Made by a program: the position numbers and the translations under genes
Notes under the pieces: model-generated
Told to the model about the DNA's origin: nothing
Seen by the model: the letters and a program-made list of their open reading frames with translations, nothing else
Databases searched by the model: none
Assembly (NCBI RefSeq): GCF_900099825.1
Contig: NZ_LT629693.1
Coordinates: forward strand, 4,475,001 to 4,539,000
DNA from: Bradyrhizobium ottawaense
GTDB lineage: Bacteria > Pseudomonadota > Alphaproteobacteria > Rhizobiales > Xanthobacteraceae
DNA length: 64,000 nt
Direction: 5' to 3'
Shown here: positions 58,033-64,000 of the stretch, piece after piece
Position numbering within the stretch: position 1 is the first letter of the stretch
How the letters are laid out: each line of letters opens with the position of its first letter

Positions 58033-59112
58033 ATGACGTCGCCGATTGCAGGTGGCGTGGATTGCGATCTGCATCCCGCCGTTCCTCATCTCACCACCCT
58101 GCTGCCCTATATGAACGACTACTGGCGCGACCAGGTGACGACGCGCGGCATGACCGATCTGGTCTCGCAATCCTATCCGGTCAATTCGCCGATCTCGGCG
58201 CGTCCGGACTGGCGGCCGGCGCAGGGCAAGCCGGGCTCCAGCCTCGCCGACATGCAGAAACAGGCGCTGGATCCGTTTCAGACCGCCTTTGGCATCTGCA
58301 ACCCGCTCTACGGCGTGCAGATGGTGTTTTCCGAGGACATGCAGGACGCGTTCTGCCGCGCGCTGAACGACTGGCTGGTGAAAGAGTGGCTCGACAAGGA
58401 TTCGCGCCTGCGCGGCTCGATCGTGATTCCGACCCAGAGCGTCGAAAAATCCGTTGCCGAGATCGAGCGCTGCGCCAAGGACAAACGCTTCGTCCAGGTG
58501 CTGATGCTGGTCATGGGTGACGTGCCGCTCGGCAAGCGTGCGCTGTGGCCGATCTATGCCACCGCCGAGCGGTTGGGTCTCGCCATCGGCATCCATGCCG
58601 GCAGCGCCTATCACAACCCGCCAAGTTCCGTCGGCTGGGGCTCCTATCACATCGAGGATTACGTCGCCCAGGCGCAGGCGTTCCAGACCCAGCTCACCAG
58701 CCTGATCGTCGAAGGCGTATTCGCCCGGCATCCGAACCTGAAAATGGTGATGCTGGAGAGTGGCTTCACCTGGCTGCCGGCCTTCCTGTGGCGGCTGCAC
58801 AAGTTCTGGCGCGGGGTGCGGATGGAAACGCCCTGGGTCGACCGCGCGCCGGCGGAAATTGTGCGCGGCAACATCCGCTTCTCGCTGCAGCCGGTCGACG
58901 CGCCGCCGGATCCCGCGACCCTGAACCGCTTGTTTGACCATATGCAGTCGGACGAATTGCTTCTATTCTCGACCGACTATCCGCACTGGCAGTTCGACGG
59001 TGATTCTGTGCTGCCTGACGGGATCTCGCCCGATCTCGTCCGCAAGATCATGATCGACAATCCGCTCGCGACCTACGGCCGGTTGAAGCAGCCGGCGCGG
59101 GCAGGGACATAA
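58033..59112 (+). CDS. Amidohydrolase-2 family protein, copy A
   Basis: A 359-residue metal-dependent hydrolase; ATG 58033 follows AGGAAA. The metal motif reads DCDLHPAVP, that is DxH and not HxH, as in one branch of the amidohydrolase-2 family. It has the late GIHAGSAYHNPPSSVGWGSY, EGVFARHPNLKMVMLESGF and FSTDYPHWQFDGD segments, which supply the remaining ligands (His and the C-terminal Asp). First gene of an operon with a paralogue, a Rieske protein and a dipeptidase. Substrate unknown. Confidence 0.9.
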   Translation: MTSPIAGGVDCDLHPAVPHLTTLLPYMNDYWRDQVTTRGMTDLVSQSYPVNSPISARPDWRPAQGKPGSSLADMQKQALDPFQTAFGICNPLYGVQMVFSEDMQDAFCRALNDWLVKEWLDKDSRLRGSIVIPTQSVEKSVAEIERCAKDKRFVQVLMLVMGDVPLGKRALWPIYATAERLGLAIGIHAGSAYHNPPSSVGWGSYHIEDYVAQAQAFQTQLTSLIVEGVFARHPNLKMVMLESGFTWLPAFLWRLHKFWRGVRMETPWVDRAPAEIVRGNIRFSLQPVDAPPDPATLNRLFDHMQSDELLLFSTDYPHWQFDGDSVLPDGISPDLVRKIMIDNPLATYGRLKQPARAGT

Positions 59113-59124
59113 GGAGATCGCGCC

Positions 59125-60228
59125 ATGAATGTGCAGTTCCGTCCCGAACCGTCCGCATCCGTCAGCGTCAAGACCGCGATCGCCGATTGCGACATTCATC
59201 CGGCGCGCGCGACCGCGACCGAATTGTACCCGTTCCTCGCCAAGCGCTGGCACACGCATCTCGAGACCTACGGCAAGCAAGCCTATCAGGGCATGATGGA
59301 AGGCCCGCCCTATCCGAAGGCGCAGCCCAATGCCTCGCGCCGCGACGCTTATCCTCCGGAAGGCGGCCCGCAGGGCTCCTCGCTGTCCTTCATGCAGAAG
59401 CAACTGCTCGATCCGCATAACGTGGTGCTCGGCGTGCTCAATCCGCTCGCCACCGGGCAGGGCCTGCGCAACCACGACCTCAGCGCCGCACTGGCGACCG
59501 CGATCAACGACTGGCAGATCGACAAATGGACGAGCAAAGACTCCCGCCTCAAGGGTTCGATCGTCGTCGGCAATGAGGACGGCCCGACCGCGGCCGCCGA
59601 AATCCGCAAGCGCGCCGGCGACAAGAATTTCGTGCAGGTGCTGCTGCTCAGCCGCAACGTCGAACCGCTCGGCCAGCGCCGCTACTGGCCGATCTACGAG
59701 GCGGCACAGGAGATCGGGCTTCCGATCGGCGTCCATGCCTTCGGCTTCGGCGGCAATCCGATCACGGCGTCGGGCTGGCCGAGTTTTTATATCGAGGAAA
59801 TGGTCGGCCATTCGCAGTGCCAGCAGACCGCGCTGGCCAGTCTTGTCCTGGAAGGCGTGTTCGAACGCTATCCAAAGCTGAAGATGGTGATGATCGAGGC
59901 CGGCTTCGGCTGGGCGCCGTCGTTGGCGTGGCGGCTCGACAAGAATTTCGAGCGGCTGCACTCGGAGGTGCCGCATCTGAAGCGCAAGCCGTCGGAATAT
60001 ATCCGCGACCACATCTGGTGGACCACGCAGCCGATGGAAGACCCGGAACGGCGCGAGCATCTGTTTGAGCTGATCGAATGGATCGGCTGGGACAAGTTGC
60101 TGTTCGCGACCGACTACCCGCATTGGGATTTCGACGAGCCGTCGCGCGTGCTGCCGGCCGGCGTCAGCGACGTCAACAAGCAGGCGTTCTATCTCGACAA
60201 TGCCAAGAAGCTTTACGGTATTTCCTGA
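59125..60228 (+). CDS. Amidohydrolase-2 family protein, copy B
   Basis: A 367-residue paralogue of the preceding protein. AAGGAGA precedes ATG 59125. The opening metal motif is DCDIHPARA; later segments GVHAFGFGGNPITASGWPS, EGVFERYPKLKMVMIEAGF and FATDYPHWDFDEPSR align with copy A. A heterodimer with copy A is possible because the pair is co-transcribed. Its stop abuts the Rieske start (TGA-ATG). Confidence 0.9.
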   Translation: MNVQFRPEPSASVSVKTAIADCDIHPARATATELYPFLAKRWHTHLETYGKQAYQGMMEGPPYPKAQPNASRRDAYPPEGGPQGSSLSFMQKQLLDPHNVVLGVLNPLATGQGLRNHDLSAALATAINDWQIDKWTSKDSRLKGSIVVGNEDGPTAAAEIRKRAGDKNFVQVLLLSRNVEPLGQRRYWPIYEAAQEIGLPIGVHAFGFGGNPITASGWPSFYIEEMVGHSQCQQTALASLVLEGVFERYPKLKMVMIEAGFGWAPSLAWRLDKNFERLHSEVPHLKRKPSEYIRDHIWWTTQPMEDPERREHLFELIEWIGWDKLLFATDYPHWDFDEPSRVLPAGVSDVNKQAFYLDNAKKLYGIS

Positions 60229-60642
60229 ATGACGAGACATGTGATCGCCCCGGTGGACGAGTTGCCGCCGGGGACGCGAAAATTTCTCACCATCGATGAG
60301 CGGCCGATCGCGATCTTCAACATCAAGGGCGAGTTCTTCGGCCTGTTGAACCGCTGTCCGCATCAGGGCGCGGCCTTGTGCGAGGGCCCGCTGATCGGGC
60401 TGGCACAATCCAGCGATCCCGGCGAAATCGAATACACCAAGCTCGGCGAGATCATCCGCTGCCCGTGGCACGGCTGGGAATTCGATATCCGCACCGGCCA
60501 GTCCTACTGCGACCCCAAGCGCTTTCGCGCCCGCGCCTATCCGGTCAATGTCGAGCCGGGTTCGCGCGTGGTGAAGGGGCCGTATATCGCCGAGACCCTC
60601 GCCGTATCGGTCGAGAGCGATTACGTGGTGGTGGATCTGTAG
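60229..60642 (+). CDS. Rieske [2Fe-2S] ferredoxin-like protein
   Basis: A 137-residue soluble protein with both cluster motifs intact: Cys43-x-His45 in RCPHQGAALC and Cys78-x-x-His81 in RCPWHGWEFD. The length and lack of a membrane segment match ferredoxin-type Rieske subunits of ring-hydroxylating systems. It starts at the base after the amidohydrolase stop, so it is translationally coupled. No oxygenase alpha subunit or reductase is in the window, so its electron partner is unknown. Confidence 0.92.
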   Translation: MTRHVIAPVDELPPGTRKFLTIDERPIAIFNIKGEFFGLLNRCPHQGAALCEGPLIGLAQSSDPGEIEYTKLGEIIRCPWHGWEFDIRTGQSYCDPKRFRARAYPVNVEPGSRVVKGPYIAETLAVSVESDYVVVDL

Positions 60643-60687
60643 CAAAACTCGCAATCCGGGATCACTGTCGTCGCTCGCCGAGGATCA

Positions 60688-61749
60688 ATGACATCAAGCA
60701 TCTCAGTTTTCGACGGCCACAACGATGTGCTGCTGCGCCTCTACAAGTCGGCTTCCGGCGACGTGGTGTCCGATTTCCTGTTTGGCGAAGACGCCGGCCA
60801 TATCGATTTGAAGAAGGCCAGGGCCGGCTCCCTGGTGGGCGGCTTCTTCGCGATGTACTGCCCGTCGCCCGGCAACTTCGCGTCGTTGAGCACGCAAATG
60901 ACCGGCGGAAAATATGCGTTGCCGCTTCCGCCTCCGCTTGAAATGGACGAGGCACGAAAATCTCTCTCCGGAGAACTGGCCATCCTGCTGAGGATCGTGC
61001 GTGCGTCCCAGGGCGCTGTCGCGATCTGCAGGACGGCGGCTGAGATCGCCGCGGCGATCGAACGCGGGACCTTGGCGGTGGTGCTTCACCTTGAAGGATG
61101 CGAGGCCATCGACGGCGATCTGAACTTTCTTGAAATATTATATGCAGCGGGTTTACGCTCGCTGGGCCCGGTCTGGAGCCGTAACAACATATTTGGCCAT
61201 GGCGTTCCCTTCGCGTTTCCCGGCGGGCCCGATACCGGCGATGGCCTGACGGCTGCCGGTGAAAAGCTCATCAGTGCCTGCAACGAAATGAAGATTCTCG
61301 TCGATCTCTCGCACATCACCGAAAAGGGCTTTTGGGACGTCGCGCGGCTTTCGAAAGCGCCATTGGTTGCGACCCACTCCAATGCGCATGCTTTGTGTCC
61401 TTCGCCGAGAAACCTGACGGACCGGCAACTGGCGGCCATCCGCGATACCAAGGGCATGGTCGGTCTCAACTTCGCCACCTGCTTTCTTCGTCCTGACGGC
61501 AACATGCGGCGGGATACCGAGATTGAGCTGATGGTGCGTCAACTCGACTACCTCATCGAGAAGGTCGGCGAGGACCACGTCGGGTTCGGATCGGATTTCG
61601 ATGGCGCGATGGTGCCGGAGAAAATCGGCTCGGCGTCCGGATTGCCGGTACTGATCGACGCTCTGCGGCAAGGTGGTTACTCCGAACAATTATTGAAGAA
61701 GTTAGGCTCAGCCAACTGGCTCGGTGTGCTCGCTCGGACGATTGGTTGA
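60688..61749 (+). CDS. M19-family membrane dipeptidase homologue
   Basis: A 353-residue dipeptidase of the renal dipeptidase family, using two zinc ions. Ligand motifs are present: FDGHNDVLLRL at the start, VVLHLEGCEAI (Glu), VDLSHITEKGFWDV and VATHSNAHAL (His residues), and GFGSDFDGA near the C-terminus. No signal peptide, so cytosolic. Bacterial members cleave dipeptides, often with D-residues, or related amides. It is probably the last gene of the 58-61.7 kb operon, followed by a strong terminator. Confidence 0.93.
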   Translation: MTSSISVFDGHNDVLLRLYKSASGDVVSDFLFGEDAGHIDLKKARAGSLVGGFFAMYCPSPGNFASLSTQMTGGKYALPLPPPLEMDEARKSLSGELAILLRIVRASQGAVAICRTAAEIAAAIERGTLAVVLHLEGCEAIDGDLNFLEILYAAGLRSLGPVWSRNNIFGHGVPFAFPGGPDTGDGLTAAGEKLISACNEMKILVDLSHITEKGFWDVARLSKAPLVATHSNAHALCPSPRNLTDRQLAAIRDTKGMVGLNFATCFLRPDGNMRRDTEIELMVRQLDYLIEKVGEDHVGFGSDFDGAMVPEKIGSASGLPVLIDALRQGGYSEQLLKKLGSANWLGVLARTIG

Positions 61750-61814
61750 GGTCAGGCGTGCAATGACGGTGTTGGACGGCAGCACAGTAAGTCGCCAGCA
61801 ACTCGTCGAGCAAA

Positions 61815-61841
61815 AAAAGCCCGGCTCAAGGCCGGGCTTTT
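61815..61841. terminator. Bidirectional terminator
   Basis: GCCCGGC and GCCGGGC with a five-base loop, flanked by an A-run on the left and a T-run on the right, so it can stop transcription on both strands (dipeptidase on plus, SH3 protein on minus). Confidence 0.85.
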
Positions 61842-61844
61842 CGT

Positions 61845-62861
61845 TCATTGGCGCTTGTCCTGGCCGTGGCCTCCGCCACCGCCCGGTCCGCCGCCACCGC
61901 GCGGTGCGGCGTTGATGTGCGGCGCGCCGCCGGCCTGCGGCATCGCGGGCGCTGCTGCGCGCGGGGCGGCCGGGGCCGGCATCTGCGCGCGTGCGTTCAT
62001 CGGCGGGCCACCGCCGCCGCGCGCCGCATTGGGCTGTGCCATGTGGGGCGTGGCGCGCTCGATCCGCGGCGCAACCGCACGCGGTTCGTCATGACCGCGG
62101 GCCATGATCGGCGGCATCTGCGTGCGGGCGCGGGCCATCGGCTGCTCGCGCACGGCCACTCTTGCGTTCTCACGCGTCATCCGCGCGTTCTCGCGCGTCA
62201 TGCGGGCCTGCACCGCGCGTTCCTGCCCTTCGCGCGTGCTACGCGTAGCAATGTCTTTCTCCCGCGTCACGCGTTCCGTCACACCGGCGCGGGTTCGCTC
62301 CTTCACGCCGACGCGGGTCCGTTCCTCGACACGGGCACGCGACCTCTCTTCGACACCGACACGCGCCTTTGCCTCGGAGAGCGCAGCGTCGCGCGCTGCC
62401 GCCGCGCGGCCGATCCGAGCCGCCGAGCGGTCGATGGTCAATCGCGTCGCGAAGCGCTCATGCGATTGCCAGTAGCCGCTCCAGTAGGCACGACGATGAT
62501 ACCAGGGACGCCCCGCATAGTAGCTCGACCAGTACGAAGTCAGCACGAACGGCACAACGGGAGCGTCGATCTCGTCGACATAGTCGGGCAGATAGACGTA
62601 GCGGTTGCGGTAGAGATATTCGAGATATTGCGACGACACCCAGCCACGATCATCCGACCAGCTCACATCGCACCAAGCGGTGCCTCTGAGACACCCATGG
62701 ATGTTGACACGGGCGCCGCCGGGAATGCGGTCGACCGTCGGAAAGCCTTCACCGGGCCCTGCCCTCAGGCTGACTGTGGTGGTGACGATGCCCGGCGCCG
62801 CCAGTGCGGCGGTCGGCATCAGCAGCACGGCCGCTGCGATAAACAATCCTCTCAGTTTCAT
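61845..62861 (-). CDS. Exported SH3-domain protein with Arg/Glu-rich repeats
   Basis: A 338-residue protein; ATG 62861 follows GAGGAGG, a very strong ribosome site, so the upstream open frame is not used. Signal peptide MKLRGLFIAAAVLLMPTAALA. A bacterial SH3 domain occupies about residues 22-85 (TTTVSLRAGPGEGFPTVDRI, CDVSWSDDRGWVSSQYLEYL). After an aromatic segment (WSSYYAGRPWYHRRAYWSGY) comes an Arg/Glu-rich region of short degenerate repeats (ERSRARVEERTRVGVKERT), then a Pro/Ala/Gly-rich disordered tail. A cell wall association is expected from the SH3 domain; the rest is unrecognised. Confidence 0.82.
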   Translation of the reverse strand: MKLRGLFIAAAVLLMPTAALAAPGIVTTTVSLRAGPGEGFPTVDRIPGGARVNIHGCLRGTAWCDVSWSDDRGWVSSQYLEYLYRNRYVYLPDYVDEIDAPVVPFVLTSYWSSYYAGRPWYHRRAYWSGYWQSHERFATRLTIDRSAARIGRAAAARDAALSEAKARVGVEERSRARVEERTRVGVKERTRAGVTERVTREKDIATRSTREGQERAVQARMTRENARMTRENARVAVREQPMARARTQMPPIMARGHDEPRAVAPRIERATPHMAQPNAARGGGGPPMNARAQMPAPAAPRAAAPAMPQAGGAPHINAAPRGGGGPGGGGGHGQDKRQ

Positions 62862-62943
62862 GGCGAATTCCTCCTCTTGAGTTGGAACGCCGTGGCGAAA
62901 CAAGCGTTCCCTGAGGAGTGGTCGCACTAGCCAAAAGATGCAG

Positions 62944-62965
62944 GCGTCTCGCAGGCGCGAGACGC
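62944..62965 (-). terminator. Hairpin after the intradiol dioxygenase gene
   Basis: GCGTCTCGC and GCGAGACGC with a four-base loop. Downstream on the minus strand there is only a short T-rich stretch, so it is a weak intrinsic terminator. Confidence 0.5.
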
Positions 62966-63043
62966 GCCTCGCTTGTTTGTCTGGAGGTGTCAACCTCGTT
63001 GAGTCTGGGAACCCGGCCCGGGACGCTTTCGACGCCCCCTCGG

Positions 63044-63715
63044 CTAGCCTGCATTCAGCACGATGTTGAACTCCACCAATTTCGACTCCGGCTCCATTTC
63101 CGAGGTTGGCTGCAATAGCTTGGCGACAAGCAAGTCCTTTTGCTCCAATGCGGTTTGAAAAAAGCGGTCCGGTTCGAGGTAAGGGTCACCTTCAAAATAC
63201 ATCTGAGTCACAAGTCTGTCCTGCCGACCCGAGACCTGGAAGTGAATGTGTGCGGGCCGCATTCTGTTGGGCCCCGCGGGATATGCGGCGGGCTTGATCG
63301 TCTTGAATCGATACCGGCCATCGTTGTTAGTCGTCAGAAGGGCTGACCCTTCAAAGTTCGAATCGAGAGGCACGGGATTGTGATCGCCTGGATGCGTATA
63401 GCGTCCATGCGTGTTGGCCTGCCATATTTCAACTTTCGCGTTGCGAACGGGCTCACCCTTCAGATTGAGCACTCGCCCCACAACATTCAGGACGAGGCCC
63501 GCCGCGCGCCCCGGCCGGCCGGGCACCTTTGTCAGATCGGCATTTTGACCAAGCGGCTTCAGCGGATAAAAGGGACCCAGTATTTGCTCTGGCGTGCGCT
63601 GCCCGGCCGTTTGCGCAATCGCAGGCCTGTTTGAGGCGGCGCTCGCGATGCCAAGCACCGCGGACATCCTCAAGATTTCACGGCGGCTGAGATCGTCTAT
63701 CGAATAAGTCGCCAT
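63044..63715 (-). CDS. Exported intradiol ring-cleavage dioxygenase
   Basis: A 223-residue protein; ATG 63715 follows GGGGAG. The N-terminus has a Tat-like signal (SRREILRMSAVLGIASAAS), which suggests that the folded iron protein is exported. The intradiol pattern is intact: LGPFYPLKP, AKVEIWQANTHGRYTHPGD (Tyr ligand), then AAYPAGPNRMRPAHIHFQV (Tyr, His, His ligands), and TQMYFEGDPY. Catechol or protocatechuate-type substrates are typical. At 223 residues it is in the range of a single-subunit enzyme. No other catechol pathway gene is adjacent. Confidence 0.9.
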   Translation of the reverse strand: MATYSIDDLSRREILRMSAVLGIASAASNRPAIAQTAGQRTPEQILGPFYPLKPLGQNADLTKVPGRPGRAAGLVLNVVGRVLNLKGEPVRNAKVEIWQANTHGRYTHPGDHNPVPLDSNFEGSALLTTNNDGRYRFKTIKPAAYPAGPNRMRPAHIHFQVSGRQDRLVTQMYFEGDPYLEPDRFFQTALEQKDLLVAKLLQPTSEMEPESKLVEFNIVLNAG

Positions 63716-63834
63716 CGCTGCCACTCCCCAAAATACGATCGATTCGCTCTATGGTCGTGCCGCACCTGGATTTTAATCCAGGGTGGGTCGAGCCGTCAAA
63801 AGAACATCCTGGGATTTGGCCGACCAGCATCCTC

Positions 63835-64000
63835 TCACACTGCGATGACGTCACCGGAAGCGGCTGGCTCCGACGCGCCGGGATCGGCCGCAGGCCCGGT
63901 CTGAACCACTCTGGCCGTCAGGCGCTCGAGCGCCCTGGAGTTCTGCCGCTCGATAAACTGGATGGCTATACCGTTGGGCAGCAGCCGGACGACGCGGCCG
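63835..64000 (-). CDS. C-terminal end of a probable PilZ-domain protein (partial)
   Basis: On the minus strand an open frame enters at the window edge and ends at 63835-63837 (TGA). The visible 54 residues begin GRVVRLLPNGIAIQFIERQ, which resembles the end of a PilZ (c-di-GMP-binding) domain, followed by a helix and a Pro/Ala/Ser-rich tail. The RxxxR and DxSxxG motifs of PilZ would lie outside the window, so the assignment is tentative. Confidence 0.55.
   Translation of the reverse strand, partial: GRVVRLLPNGIAIQFIERQNSRALERLTARVVQTGPAADPGASEPAASGDVIAV

Overview
The window is GC-rich alphaproteobacterial DNA, most likely a chromosomal segment of Bradyrhizobium or a close relative. The reasons are the codon usage, the density of solute-binding-protein transporters, the GcvA-type LysR regulator, the FecR/VCBS giant secreted protein and dispersed palindromes of the 'cgtcattgcgag' and 'gtcgtcccggcg' type. 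The genus is inferred from general knowledge; no rRNA, tRNA, phage, IS element or CRISPR array was seen.

Layout. 0-4 kb: a coiled-coil protein with 49-residue repeats, a TAXI-type binding protein and a VasI-like secreted protein. 4-10.9 kb: an M29 aminopeptidase, an amidohydrolase, a degenerate metallo-beta-lactamase-fold protein, two tandem alpha/beta hydrolases (the second with Asn in place of the nucleophilic Asp) and an orphan Bug binding protein. 10.8-13.1 kb: an ABC exporter pair. 13.4-20.3 kb: a LivHMGF importer with an acyl-CoA ligase and a LivJ-like binding protein, which together look like uptake and CoA activation of a carboxylic acid. 20.4-25 kb, minus strand: a PQQ/heme c alcohol dehydrogenase, a Cys-rich periplasmic protein and a bacterial transglutaminase-like cysteine protease (BTLCP, the LapG superfamily).

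25.1-38.9 kb is the most distinctive region. An AT-rich intergenic island carries a near-consensus CRP-type site and a nested hairpin. Next come an 11-kb gene for a 3673-residue type I secreted FecR/VCBS/lectin/RTX protein and a CHASE2 adenylate cyclase. BTLCP protease, giant surface protein, cAMP synthase and CRP-like operator together suggest a cAMP-controlled adhesin that may be released by proteolysis. A PrtD-like ABC exporter and an HlyD-like adaptor, candidates for its export, lie at 53.1-56.2 kb.

38.9-48.2 kb holds two divergent, paralogous family 5 binding proteins. Their shared 210-bp spacer contains two oppositely directed sigma-54 promoters, each with GG-N10-GC spacing. The rightward unit continues as dppB-dppC-dppF-(AtzG-like small protein)-amidase-dppD, with start/stop overlaps from dppF onward. 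I read it as a nitrogen-regulated import-and-deamidation module.

48.2-64 kb: small stress or envelope proteins, an L,D-transpeptidase with a second Cys-less domain, a LysR regulator, a thioesterase, the type I secretion pair, a CinA-type amidohydrolase, a secreted zinc hydrolase, an operon of two amidohydrolases, a Rieske protein and an M19 dipeptidase, an SH3/Arg-rich protein, an exported intradiol dioxygenase and the 3' end of a probable PilZ gene.
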